Below are positions 48,554-60,136 of a stretch of DNA of 64,000 bases, in pieces; the first letter of the stretch is position 1, and each line of letters begins with the position of its first letter. Source of the stretch: Paulownia fortunei. Its lineage: Eukaryota > Streptophyta > Magnoliopsida > Lamiales > Paulowniaceae. A model generated the notes under the pieces. The model searched no databases. It was not told the DNA's origin and saw only the letters and a list, made by a program, of their open reading frames with translations. The stretch is from assembly GCA_019321725.1 (NCBI GenBank), contig CM033123.1, positions 752,960-816,959 of the forward strand, written 5' to 3'. The translations under genes and the position numbers were made by a program.

Positions 48554-50057
48554 GATTGAGATTTCATCTCCCTTTTAATGCTTTTTCATCTATCGTGTAC
48601 ACACTTCTGTTAAGTTTCTCTGTACGGGTCCATTACTTGGGCTTTTATAAGCTTGTCCCGAAGTGTCCTGTTGCATTCTCTTTAAAGAACTTAAATGGCT
48701 ATTTGTATAATCTGTTCTTTGTTCATTTATTTGGATGAAGTATAAAGTAAAAGCTTGTAATTTCATATATCTCTGATACATTGATGGGAAAATCATTATA
48801 TATCTTAATACAACTTATTGTCCAACTCCATTTTAGTTCTATTAATGAGTAATTCATTTAGGGGTTTTTCAGGATATTCCCAGTGTAAACAAGTGCTGTT
48901 CCATATCCAAGAAACAAATAAGACGAAGAGGTTAATTTGCCTGATAAGCTTAAGCTGTTAGATGACAGTAGGTTTTCTACTTCTATCCTAAAGTCTTGAT
49001 TATGTTTCGTTAACTTGGTGAACTCAAACCTTGCTAAGTTTTATCTTTCTTTTAAACGTAGATTTTGGAATGAAAATGGTGTTTACCCTCATTTGTTTTT
49101 CTCTTCTTTATACTTGGAAGTTGGAACATTAAATTGTAGAATCTTGATGAAGTAATGACTTGAGAAATGATGAACCTGGTGGCGTTTATGAATTTCTTGC
49201 ACAAATATATTAGAATTCGTGGCCATGATGAATGTATACACTGGAAAATGTTAAAAGAGTTTAGAAACTTTGGATGCTTTAATAGTACCATAGTCTTAGC
49301 AGTTGTGTCTCTGAGGAGCTACAATTTCAGCAGTTTTGAGTCATCTGCCGCAGGCCAACTAAGGAATTTCTGCAGTATGAAAACTTGTGCGAAAAATGCA
49401 GCACTACCTGACAACAGGCATTCAATGGAGATCTCAGGGAAGCCATCGACAGGCTAAAACTTTGAAGCTTGAGGAAAGAATAATAAGCAAATAGGGTAAA
49501 TCGTGTCACTTCAACTGTAACATGTTTCGCAATTCAAATTTCCTTCTGAGTTGAGCCTCTCTACAGATACTGACCAGGAAAAAAAATTCACCTGTGCAGT
49601 GGACATTAGCATTTTTCAAAAGTTGGACCGATCTAAAAATATGTTATCCTCTGATGGGATACCTTTGTAACTCACTGGAAAAGATCTCAGGTAAGGCATC
49701 CTTTTAGAAGCGTTTCTTATTTCCTCAATCAAAGTTCATTTCAATTTAAAATTTGCCTATTCAAACTTGTCCCACTGAAATGTTGGAATGCATATGAGTT
49801 GGCTCAGACATTTTACCCTCTTTTCACTGGTTACCTTTTTCTGCCGCCCTCCATATTATGTTTATTTTTTGTTCACCACTGGAACACGAGAGTCAATTTT
49901 TTACACAATGAAAATTAAATTCTACAAAAAGTATCCTTTCTTTAGATTCAAAAACAAAAATTATACAAGAAATTCATGTTTTTGATTTTTATTTTTTTGG
50001 TCCCTATAACGGACCAGGTGCAGGAAGTTTGTTCACAATTATAAAGTGTAAAAAGAT
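48554..50057. other. 3' flank of GRAS copy C and spacer
   Basis: The first 350 bases are 3' UTR and flank shared with copy B and with the relic near 34.3 kb. The remainder to 50 kb has no recognised gene. Confidence 0.5.
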
Positions 50058-50273
50058 ATGGCGACTCCGGCACAGGTAGCCAACCACTGGCTAAAGACAC
50101 GGTTTGGGATGGCAGATATAGAACTGAGCATGTCATCCACGTACCAAGCCAATCTGCTCCTCAAGAATTTTACTTGTGGTGGTTCCTATACTCTTCATAT
50201 TGATGGGAAATCCCTCGTTATTCGTTGGACGGGAACACCACTTATTTCTCTCTCTGCTTGGAGATTTCAATGA
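50058..50273 (+). pseudogene. Orphan GRAS C-terminal (SAW) fragment
   Basis: An open frame of 71 residues. From about residue 15 it matches the last 55-60 residues of the array GRAS proteins: FGMADIELSMSSTYQANLLL, then YTLHIDGKSLVI, and WTGTPLISLSAWRFQ at the natural stop. The first 14 residues (MATPAQVANHW...) do not match the array. It is closest to copies A-C rather than the short type. Clean retention of the stop and frame is notable, but without the rest of the domain it is probably a deletion remnant. Confidence 0.75.
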
Positions 50274-51367
50274 TAAGTTATAATGAGTGCATTCTTGAAT
50301 AAGTCCAAAACCAGTTTGAGGTTCCTAATTAATGTCATATATTGCTTTCTGCATAGGTTCTGGTTGAATGTCTACATACCTTGATGCCAGGTTGGTTGCT
50401 ATCAGAGAGATTGCAAATATTTATGCTGATTTTTGAATGTTAAATTTTCCGATAGTTGGGTCTTTATTTGAAGATTCCTTTCCACTTCCATGTAACTCAT
50501 CTTGACTCCTACATTGCGGTGGCTATGGTTTCTCCTTATGATAACTGTGGTAAATACTTGCATGTTCATCGTTGTCCAGGTCTTAGAGATCAATATAACC
50601 AATGTCAACCTCGCATAGTTGTATGTTACCTTTTGTCCATAAATTACAAATAAAATTGCTATTTCTGCTTTTCGATGGAACTATCAATCACAAAAGTCCA
50701 GTTGGAACGAATGTACACTTCTATTTAAACTTGTATCATCTCTGGAAATAGCTATCAATTGTGGATGATCATGCATCTTTTCTTCCAATGAGTCTGGTTG
50801 AAGGAGAATTTACTTGGTGAAAGATCCGGCATATGAGTATGGAAGTCTGGAGGCCTTCTGGCTTTAGTTTAGTTGAATGGTAAAACTCAGTGGTCATTTA
50901 TTTGATGCTTTTGATTTACACATTATGCTATTCCAGCCAGACCACATAGTATCTAGGACACCAATCTGAGCTAGCTCTGTACGAAAAGTGAACTATCTTC
51001 AATTTGATGATGACTAAAATTGTCTTGTACATGTAACCCCATACTGAAATGTATTGTATCTTATATTCCTTCAATCTTATTACGGTGCTCTGGTGGATTC
51101 ATCTTAGTACCTTTTCTGCTACAAGATGGCTGTGGGACATAACGATTACATCTGAATTTTTCTTTCTTTTAAGAGTCTCGGAGTAAGTCCTTTCTTTCAC
51201 CAAAACCACACCAATAGTTTCTTCATGTCCACGGTACCTAGATTACAGCTGATGACTTTAACTTGATAATTTCTGTTTGAATAGAGGACGCATGTCTGAG
51301 ACGTGTTCTCTTATTTTCTTTTGGCAGTATTTTTTTCAGTTTCAGTTCAATTTACTTATTTCAGCCA
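50274..51367. other. Spacer before decayed short-type GRAS copies
   Basis: No gene was seen. The part from about 50940 resembles the region from about 52150, showing that the flank was duplicated together with decayed copies D and E. Confidence 0.45.
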
Positions 51368-52090
51368 TTTAATGGAACTTCTTCTGGAGGAGCGAGACAT
51401 GGAGTCCACTCAGCAGAAGCCTCAAAGGAAAACAAGAACCCAATAACAATCCCTTTTTCTGCAGAACCAAACCCGGCCTATGCCTTCCTGAAGCATCATT
51501 TGAACTTCTAAACAAGTATGTGGGCCAACTTAAGATTTTCGAAGGGGGTAAACCAAATGATCTAAGCTCTGAAACAACATGCAGGAACTCAAGTTGTCAA
51601 GTAGTGTAGGCTGAAAATATGTGGCAATAGAAAGAATGTGAAGAATGGTGATCTTGTTCTTCTTAAGGAACCGTGTCGATTTCATTCTGATCATTCTTAT
51701 GAAAATGTGAAGGACATGGATCTTGCATTGTGTCTCATTGTTGCTGCTAAAAAGTTTTGCTACCAACAATTTGATCTTACAGAAAAATTTCTCAGCGGCT
51801 GCTGTCTTGTACTGAAATTACTCCAGTTCAAAGATTTGTCCACCATTTTTGAGAGGCTCTTAAAGTGAGGATTGATATAGAGACATAACATTGATCTGGA
51901 GAGAGAACAAGTGCATGTAGGGGAAGCTCCTAAGAATCTAGAAGCCCATACACTTGCAACTGAAAGAGAACAAGCGCATGTATTGGAAGAGTGGCATCAG
52001 CTAAAAGAATTCATAAATTGATTTTAGAATCCATATTGGGTCACACTGGAAGAACATGATTCAAGCTATAACTAACAGACAATAATTCTC
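51368..52090 (+). pseudogene. Decayed short-type GRAS copy D
   Basis: It starts with ATGGAACTTCTTCTGGAGGA, nearly the same as copy E. Broken frames then recall copy G: CATTTGAACTTCTAAACAAGTATGTGGG (FEILNKYGSQ in copy G), AAKKFCYQQFDLTEKFL (AEKLSNQRYDQAEELL), and a VHIID-region remnant ending near GSHWKNMIQAITNRQ. At least two frameshifts and several stops are present. Everything after the VHIID region is missing. It is not functional. Confidence 0.75.
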
Positions 52091-52698
52091 ACATATAGTG
52101 CCTAGATTTAGTTTTGAAATGTGGGAACCTAGATTTTTGTATTTGGTTGGACATCATGTGCTTCAAGGTACATCACATGTAATAGTAACTCCCATGCCAA
52201 CATGAGCTGGCTCTGTAGGGAAACTAAGCTATGAGCAATTGATGAAGGCAGGAATTGTATTTCTATAAAAAATAAATAAATAATATTAAATCTCAGGCTG
52301 GCCTAGGCACATAGAATCACCCCATTTTGTAATTTTGCTCTGGTATTTGCATCTGATTGGAATTAAATGCCATTTCTGCTACTAGACGGCTGAGACACAT
52401 TGGTTACATCTCAATGTTCTCTAACAAGAGTAGTTTTTCTCTTTATTATAAATCATCATAGGAAAGTCTTTCCATTCACCAAATCACAATCAATGGCCAT
52501 GACAAAAAGAGGGGGATAGTTCTTGACTTGGTTTCCTTGTGTCGACTGTTCCTAGAATACAGCTCAGGAGACATGACCTTTCACATGATTATTTCTGCTT
52601 AAATAGACGAAGAACGTCTCAAATATATTTACTGATTTTCCTTTGGCAGCATGTGTTTAGTTTTTTCTGTTCATTTTTTACTTAATTCAACCGAATAA
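52091..52698. other. Spacer between decayed GRAS copies D and E
   Basis: This upstream flank of copy E resembles the flank of copy D (for example CATTTCTGCTACTAGACGGCTG against CTTTTCTGCTACAAGATGGCTG). No gene was seen. Confidence 0.45.
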
Positions 52699-53970
52699 TG
52701 GAACTTTATCTGGAGGAGTTGACAGGAGTGTCGACCAACAACACAAGTAAGAATATTTGTGAGACATGGAGCCTAACTCTGAAGAAGCCTCAAAGAAGAA
52801 CAAGATTCCAGCCAAAATATCTTATCTTGCTGAACCAAAGAAAGAACATCAGTGGAATTTGATCTCACTCTTGCTGCTGAAAAGATATGCAACGAAGAAT
52901 TTGATCACACAGAAAAATTGCTTAGCAGCTGTCATGATGTTGCCGTACCTGCTGCTACTCCAGTTCAAAAAGTTATCTACTATTTTGTTGAGGCTCTTCG
53001 AGAAAGGATTGGAATAAACAAGGGACAGGTTGATCTAGAGTGCATGTCGAAGAATTTCTAAAATGCGTGCGACCTGACAAAATTGCAAGTGAACTGGAAC
53101 TTCCCTTTAGTCAAATTACAGGATGTGTTGCAACTCAAGTCATCTTGGAAACAGTGGGATCAGCAGCAAGAATTCACATCGTTGATTTTAGAGTCAGAAG
53201 TGGATCACACTGGACAATCATGATGCACGCTATTGCTAATAGAGAAAATTGTCCACTGGAGCTGCTCAAGATAACTGATGTGGGGACATCAAAAAATATG
53301 ATTGGAGAGACGGAGATGGTTATCATCTTTTGCAGAGTCCATGAATTTACCCTTCTCATTTAAAATAGTTTTATCAGAACTGGAGGACCTCAAGACAGAT
53401 TGTTTTGAGTTAGAGGCTGGTGAGGTGGTGGCAGTGTACCTGGATATGCGTTTGTGGTCTTTGTTAGCACGGCCTGATCGCTTAGAAGCTTTTCTAGGAG
53501 CGATTAATAATCTTAATCCATGTTTAATGGTGGTAACAGAAGTGGAGGCAAATACCAACACATCAATTTTCTTGCACCGGTTTTATGAGGCACTCTTTTA
53601 TTGCAGTGCAATTTTTGACTGCTTTGTGACTTGCCTGCAACCAGACAGTCAGTTTAGAAAGAGAACTGAAGAAGTATATGCCCAGAATGAGATTCGTGAT
53701 ATTATTACATTAGAGGGTGAAGAGAGGATTCATCGAGAGGATAGATTTTTGGAGGGAATTGTTTTCAAGATTTGGACTTGTGGAAATGGAGTTGAGCTAC
53801 TCATCTTGGCATCAGGCGAGCTTGGTGGTTAAAAGGTGCTCTTGCTGGAGTTCTTGTACTATAAACATGATGGGAAATGCATGATTATGCAATGGAAGGG
53901 GACGGCAATAAATTCTATTTCAGCTTGGAAGTTCCCCTTGACTGTAAGGTGGTTCGACAAAGGACTAGCC
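52699..53970 (+). pseudogene. Decayed short-type GRAS copy E
   Basis: Most of the GRAS domain can be followed across shifting frames: EFDLTLAAEKICNEEFDHTE from 52858, FSQITGCVATQVILETVG and IHIVDFRVRSGSHWTIMMHA from 53106, then SSFAESMNLPFSFKIVLSEL and WSLLARPDRLEAFLGAINNL to about 53700. A broken SAW end follows, with GKCMIMQWKGTAINSISAWK near 53872-53931. Frame changes occur near 52850, 53035, 53310 and 53735, and the part between N-terminus and domain is largely deleted relative to copy G. It is the same subtype as copy G and is not functional. Confidence 0.85.
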
Positions 53971-55944
53971 CTTTCATCAATCTGCTGCATGTATAGAGGC
54001 AACTCTTTTAGTTGTTAGCTGATGGAATGGGAAATCTTTGTGAACTATCAGTGAGAAACCTCAGTGTTTCTTTCTTCTTTTTTTCTTTTTTATGTTTTGT
54101 TTGGGGATGGAAATCAAACCTTTATTGATGTTGTAGAATATAAAGCTGCTTTGAAGAGCTCACTGAGAGTTTGCTGCCCTGGAAATGGCAATAACATGTG
54201 GATGTTACGTTAAATGGTTGGACTTCTAATATTTTCAGTTAAAATTATGAAGCCCCAACTGCAGTTTTATGACGTCAAGAAGTTCTATGAACAACTATCC
54301 TGAGAACAGGTAAAAAATTGAAGAAATTTTTTTACTTTCAAACGAGCTCTGCTCGTTGATCTCAATCTGATAGCTTATATACATTTGTCAGAGTCACCTA
54401 AGTTGGCTATTTTAGAAATAGACTAACGACATACAGCTTAACTCACCTTAAGATATTGAACATTTCTCTCTTCTTTATGAAGATTAAGTTTTTCGACAAG
54501 GTGATTAACAAATATGGCGTAAAGCAAGTTTTTGTGTTCAAAGTCTCACCACCTAGGCCTCTGTAACAAAAACTCAGCCTGCCTGTATAAGGGCCTGTCA
54601 GAACATTAACTTAAAACATTTCTGTTTTCTCTGACAACTTCAATTTATAAAGAGGTGGTCTTCCAATAATAAAACCGAACATTTTGTGAGACACCCCTGA
54701 ATGTAAATAGTAGAGGAAACATTCTCAAGAAAACACTATGCAGCAATTAGCTGATTAAGAACAATGTAAAGTTGTAAGCAATGCGAAACTTACTGAAACA
54801 CTGAATCTTGCATACCAACCGGTTCTGCTTTTAATCTAATTTCCGATCAAGCTTCATGCTGTTGGATATAATTCATGCAATTGCAAATCATCCCTGTGCT
54901 TGGTATTCAAAGTTGAAGGTGGCAATTCAACCCTTTTTCCCAAGTTTTTGAAGTGGAAGGATTCACAGTTCGAAGGGATAATTACTCATGAAAATAGCAG
55001 AAATATATTACAAGAAGCATGCACCTAAAGATAATTGAAAAATGGGATCCAAAGGAAAGTACAAAGCAAAGGAGATTTCATTATGCGTTCAGAAAGAAAT
55101 GAATCATGAGCACAAGCAGCTGCACCTGTCACATAGAATTTCATGCAGATGATCTTGTATAACTTCACTATCTGTATTGTAATGCTCTACAGGTCAATCC
55201 TAAGGCCTTATTATCTTCCAGTGATTTGTTTTCTTCTTTGTGTCTTCATAATCTTATTGCTTTCTTATCAGAAAACTTGGTTTTCTAATATTCTGTTTAA
55301 TTGGTCAAGATTTTCATTATATTAGCCATAAACTCATCTTCTTGCCATGCATGCCAACTGCAATGCTCTTGTTTATTTCTATCATGATTTACTCTGATGC
55401 ATGATTTAATCAAATTTATAATGTCTTAGGCTTGCTAAAATCAAATTTTGTCAAGATCCCAGGAAACATCAAATATGTGATACAAGGTTGGGTTCTATTT
55501 TTTAGTCTGATAAGAAACACAAAACAGCTATTGGTAATGGGGGAATATCATTGTTTACGATCAACAGTTGGTTTTTGTAGCTATTTTCATTGTCAGAGAA
55601 AATCATACCCTACAGAATGAACTCTTGATGCCGAATCATCACTTGCCTTGGAGCAGGCTGAATAAATAATATTGAGCACAACCCAACCATCCAGTGATTT
55701 TCTCGCTTAATGGACTTAATCAATTTGTCCTGCTTATATTTGCTTAAAAGGTCACTCTCAACAAGGTTTTTAGTATTCAATTGTAACTCTTGGTAATGTA
55801 ATTTAAGTATGAATTATCTGTCAATAGTCCATTAGGATTCTTTTGAACGAACTATAGAACAAAGAGCATAGTGTAGAAATCTCTGCAATCTCAATTTTAA
55901 ATGTCAAAGGAAATTCAGGAGACCAATTTGATTTTCTTGAAGTT
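53971..55944. other. Spacer before GRAS copy F
   Basis: Nearly 2 kb contains only short open frames without recognisable relatives. It includes the promoter and leader of copy F. Confidence 0.45.
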
Positions 55945-57681
55945 ATGAACAAGTTTAGTTCTTCCAAGGCTTCTGAGAAGGGAGCTGAAACAAAAAATCT
56001 GAAACAAGTTGATTTAAAGGGTAGTGAAGATTCAGAAGAGTCAGTGGAAGCCAATTCATATTGTTCTGGCCTCGGATTCTTTCAGGGACACCAAGATATT
56101 GCTGAGCCAGGCCTACTCTTGTCTAAATATCATCAGGAAGAACTAGTACTTCTAGCTCATGTTGGTGCTTTGGATGATTTATATGTTGATATTGTTTCTC
56201 CACCATTTCAAGCTTGTGGGGAGGACATCAGGATACTTACTGGTCTCAAATCTCAAAATTCACAACTTATTGAACCAAATGAAGAGAAGTCTTATGCATT
56301 TCCTTCTGCATCATTGGAGATTTTGAAGCACTGTAGAAGCAGGGTTGGCACAGTAAATGGAAAAAAGATACATGGGCTGAGCTGTGAGACAAAACAATTG
56401 TCGACATCTCCCTCACCATTGTCAACTAATTATATAATTGAGTTGGCTGCAGGGAACTTCATTCAATCCAAATCTGGAGCTAGAAACGAATTCTCTGCTA
56501 TCAGCCATCCATACGCCAGTACTTTTTTAGGCCTCTCCACAGAGATTGCTAAAGATATTCAACTTGTCCTGGATGTACTTTCATGTGCTGATAAAGTAGG
56601 TAATCAGCAGTATGACTGTGCAAGTAAGCTTCTTGAAAAGTGTAATAAGCTGAGTTTCAGTAAAACGAATACAATCCAACGACTAGTGTACTATTTCACT
56701 GAAGCTCTTCATGAGAAGATTGATCGGGAAACTGGAAGATTTAGAAGTATGGTGACTAAGTGGTCAGTAGACTCCGTAACCCCAAGCTCTGCTACAATTA
56801 CATTGCACAAAGAATTACCTCCCACTCAGGTTACCCAATTTACCAGTATTCAAACAATTGTAGACCATGTATCAGCTTGTAGAAAGGTCCACATTATTGA
56901 TCTTGAAATCCGTTGTGGGCTTCAACAAACCATTTTAATGCAAGCTCTAGCGGCTAGATCTGAATGTCCCCTTGAACATTTCAAGATAACTGCTGTAGCA
57001 ACTAACTCGAAGCTTACGATTGAGGAGGCAGGTATTCGACTAAAAAGCTTGGCCGAGTCCTTGAATCTGAACTTCTCTTTCCATATGATCAGGTTAGAGG
57101 ATATCATAAATCTTCAGCGAAACCTCTTTGACCTGGATGCTGAAGAAGCAGTTGTAGTCCAAGCAGCATATGCTTTGAAGAGTATGATTGCAAAACCAAA
57201 TCAGCTGGAGACTCTGATGAGAGTCATCAGAAACATCAACCCTCGTGTGATTATCATCACTGAATCTGAAGCAAATATTAATTCTCCCATTTTTGTGAAT
57301 CGTTTTGTTGAAGCTCTTTTTTTCTACGGTGCTTTATTTGATTGTATGGAAGACTGTCTAAAGAATGATGTTGCAGATAGAACATTTGCTGAATCCAAAC
57401 TCTTTAGCCCCGCAATAAGAAACATTGTGGCAGCTGAGGGAGAGGAAAGAAAGTTCCGAATTGTGGGCATAAATATCTGGAGGGAATTTTTTGCAAGGTT
57501 TGGCATGGTTGAGACAGAGCTGAGCAAGTTAGCCCTCTATCATGCAAATTTGGTCCGTAAAAGTCGCGACTGTGGGGATTCTTGCACACTTTGTCTGAAT
57601 GGAAAGTGCCTCATAATTGGTTGGAAGGGAACACCAGTACATTCACTATCTGCATGGAAATTACAGGGATGCAATCAATAA
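55945..57681 (+). CDS. GRAS transcription regulator, array copy F (intact)
   Basis: A single exon of 578 residues. The N-terminal half carries the array motifs DDLYVDIVSPPFQACGEDIR and FPSASLEILKHCRSR. The GRAS domain has LVLDVLSCADKVGNQQYDCA, VHIID as a perfect VHIID (in VHIIDLEIRCGLQQ), a PFYRE-like FDLDAEEAVVVQAAYALKSM, and a SAW end WREFFARFG with WKGTPVHSLSAWKLQ. No DELLA or VHYNP motif. It is clearly diverged from copies B and C, so it is an older member, but it shares their N-terminal architecture. The frame is intact throughout. Nuclear regulator by family; targets unknown. Confidence 0.93.
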   Translation: MNKFSSSKASEKGAETKNLKQVDLKGSEDSEESVEANSYCSGLGFFQGHQDIAEPGLLLSKYHQEELVLLAHVGALDDLYVDIVSPPFQACGEDIRILTGLKSQNSQLIEPNEEKSYAFPSASLEILKHCRSRVGTVNGKKIHGLSCETKQLSTSPSPLSTNYIIELAAGNFIQSKSGARNEFSAISHPYASTFLGLSTEIAKDIQLVLDVLSCADKVGNQQYDCASKLLEKCNKLSFSKTNTIQRLVYYFTEALHEKIDRETGRFRSMVTKWSVDSVTPSSATITLHKELPPTQVTQFTSIQTIVDHVSACRKVHIIDLEIRCGLQQTILMQALAARSECPLEHFKITAVATNSKLTIEEAGIRLKSLAESLNLNFSFHMIRLEDIINLQRNLFDLDAEEAVVVQAAYALKSMIAKPNQLETLMRVIRNINPRVIIITESEANINSPIFVNRFVEALFFYGALFDCMEDCLKNDVADRTFAESKLFSPAIRNIVAAEGEERKFRIVGINIWREFFARFGMVETELSKLALYHANLVRKSRDCGDSCTLCLNGKCLIIGWKGTPVHSLSAWKLQGCNQ

Positions 57682-58627
57682 GAAAATTTAGAATTGATGT
57701 AGGTTTGTTATTTGAAGTAGTGAAACCTACGTTTTGTGGGTTCATCCGATATGAGGTGATTTTAAAGTTGATGTACAATATTGGTATCGACTATTTCTTG
57801 CTTGTGTATCTTGTTGTATTTTGTTACTTGGATAATAATAAATTCTCACATTACCAAAAAACTATGTTCTTTTGTGAATTCTGTATAGCTTCTGTTGAAT
57901 GCTGCTTTGTGAAACTTTCTTCATGTCAGCTTAATTAGTATGCATTGATAGGACTAAGTTATTGATCAATTAAAATCTATTGCAAAGATCTACTGTGTGA
58001 AACATTGTTTGCCCTCATCAAGATCATCTGAACTGGTGTACTGTTCAATTTGTGCTTTTATCCATGAATGAAAACCCGAAGATTTATAAATTATCATCGC
58101 ATACAGATCACTGAGAAAAACTTGCTCAAAGCCTATGGCTTTCTTAATTTGCATCAATTACATTCCTCTATCCTCCTTTTACATTTGTGGACCTTTTGTC
58201 TCTCCATAGAGAAAACTGTACTAATTCCTAGAATCTGCTATCTTACAAAGGTTTCTCTACATGTACAAACAAAAGTTGTGTTTACAATAACTAGCTCTCT
58301 TAGAGTTTGCAGTCAATAAAGATAAGTTTGAGTATTTTTTTGGCTGCATGTTGTTGAATAATTGCTCTCTTATGTAGTGAGGCGGCTGTTAGATTTATCA
58401 ACCAGCAATCATCCTAAGAGGAATCTGCCTTGCTTTCGGCATATGCTTATGTATCAAGTCTTATTTGTAAAAGGATATCGGCAGTGAAATAAAACTATAG
58501 AAGAAAAGGTTATAGTTTCCGTTCATTTCAAGATACAGCAAATGGCTCATCTAAGTACCAGCACTCATATTGAAAGATAGGGACAGGGAGAATAAACCTG
58601 CAACTTTGGCAACAACATTGGAAAGAC
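57682..58627. other. Spacer between GRAS copies F and G
   Basis: It holds the 3' flank of copy F and the upstream region of copy G. No other feature was seen. Confidence 0.45.
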
Positions 58628-60136
58628 ATGGCACCATACTCTGCAGAAGTCACTCAGAACGATGAGCTTCCACTTACTCTCTCTTATCAAGTTGAATCTA
58701 AGAAACAAGTTCCATGCAATTTGCAGGCACCATTTGAAATCCTGAACAAGTATGGGAGCCAACTGAAGCGTTTCAGAAGTGGAAAACGTTGTGAGCCAAG
58801 CCTACTGAAGCATCTTGAAACGGAAAAAACAAACGGGCTAAGTTCAGAAATGGGAGGCAATACCTCGAATTGTCAAGTATTATCTGCTGTAAGCATCATG
58901 AGAATGGCAAAAACGGAACTACCCCTGTCTAACTCTCAGAAGACAGGTGATAATTCCACTCTTGCAAACCCTTTTGAATTTGATTCTCGTCTTGCTCCTA
59001 AGCATGCAAAGCATTTGAAACGTGTGTTGTGTCTGCTTGATGCTGCTGAAAAGTTGTCCAACCAACGGTATGACCAAGCCGAAGAATTGCTCATTCTTGT
59101 TCTTTCGGATTCTCATGCTGATCATCCTGTTGGGAGAGTTGTCACATGTTTTGCCCTAGATATAATGGAAAGAATTTATGTTGAAAATGGCAAAATTGAT
59201 CTCGAGAGAGAAGTAGTACATGTGGATGTGGAACAGGCACTAATGGATCTAAAACCTGCTATCCTTGCAAATGAGCAAAAACTCCCCTTCAGTCAAATCA
59301 CACATTTTACTGCAATTCAAACCATTTTGGACAGTGTGGCATCCGCTGAAAGAATTCATTTTATTGATATTGGAAAAAAACTTGGGTCCCACTGGATACT
59401 TATGATGCATGCTCTTGCTAATCGAAAAAAATGCCGACTGGAGCAGCTCAAGATTACTGTGGTTTGCACTCCCAAAGATGATGTTGAAGAAACAGGTAAG
59501 TTGCTGTCATCTTTTGCAGAGTCCATGAATTTGCCCTTTGTGTTTAAAATATTGCATTCAGAAATGCACGAGCTTAAGAAAGATCAGTTTGAGTTAGACG
59601 CTGGTGAAATAGTGGCTGTTTACTTGGAGTTCTGTCTAGTTTCTTTATCAGATTGCCCCAAGAATATTGAAGCTTTAATAGGAGGGCTTAAGAACCTCAA
59701 TCCTCACCTGATGGTTGTCAGTGAAATAGAGGCAAATACCAGTGCATCAACTTTCATTGACCGATTTCATGAGGCACTCTTTATTTGCAGTGCCATGTTT
59801 GATTGCCAAGAGGATTGCCTGGAACGGGACAATCCGTGCAGGGAGATAGTCGAGAAAGTCTACTTTCAGGAGATAATCAGAAATGGTGTTATTAGTGAGG
59901 GTGATGAGAGTTTTAATCAACATCGTAAGATTGATTTCTGGAGGGAATATTTTGGAAGCTTTGGCATTGTGGAGACAGAGCTGAGCCAGTCATCTATGTA
60001 TCAAGCAAGCTTGCTGATTTGTGAATCTCCTTGCTGGAGTTCTTGTACTCTAAGTATGGATGGGAAATGTATGCTTCTTGGCTGGAATGGAATCCCATTG
60101 CGATCTGTGTCTGCTTGGAAGTTCCAGCATGACTGA
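58628..60136 (+). CDS. GRAS transcription regulator, short-type copy G (intact)
   Basis: A single exon of 502 residues, about 80 shorter than copies A, C and F. The missing part is the N-terminal acidic and VSPPFQ segment. It keeps FEILNKYGSQLKRF near residue 36. The GRAS domain has LKRVLCLLDAAEKLSNQRYD, an altered VHIID stretch (IHFIDIGKKLGSHW, where copies A-C and F have D(F/L)EI), FELDAGEIVAVYLEFCLVSL, and a SAW end WREYFGSFG with WNGIPLRSVSAWKF. Decayed copies D and E belong to the same subtype, so G is its only surviving member here. The conserved domain outline suggests function is kept, but the VHIID changes may affect protein partners. The start is the first ATG in frame; no motif supports an earlier one. 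Confidence 0.9.
   Translation: MAPYSAEVTQNDELPLTLSYQVESKKQVPCNLQAPFEILNKYGSQLKRFRSGKRCEPSLLKHLETEKTNGLSSEMGGNTSNCQVLSAVSIMRMAKTELPLSNSQKTGDNSTLANPFEFDSRLAPKHAKHLKRVLCLLDAAEKLSNQRYDQAEELLILVLSDSHADHPVGRVVTCFALDIMERIYVENGKIDLEREVVHVDVEQALMDLKPAILANEQKLPFSQITHFTAIQTILDSVASAERIHFIDIGKKLGSHWILMMHALANRKKCRLEQLKITVVCTPKDDVEETGKLLSSFAESMNLPFVFKILHSEMHELKKDQFELDAGEIVAVYLEFCLVSLSDCPKNIEALIGGLKNLNPHLMVVSEIEANTSASTFIDRFHEALFICSAMFDCQEDCLERDNPCREIVEKVYFQEIIRNGVISEGDESFNQHRKIDFWREYFGSFGIVETELSQSSMYQASLLICESPCWSSCTLSMDGKCMLLGWNGIPLRSVSAWKFQHD

Noticed and set aside
49167..49457. 96-codon plus-strand frame between GRAS copy C and the SAW fragment
   Set aside because: No similarity to GRAS motifs in any frame and no known domain. 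Left as spacer.
38710..57681. Calling the long GRAS proteins DELLA repressors
   Set aside because: None has the DELLA or VHYNP motifs needed for gibberellin-dependent binding to GID1; only the GRAS domain is shared.
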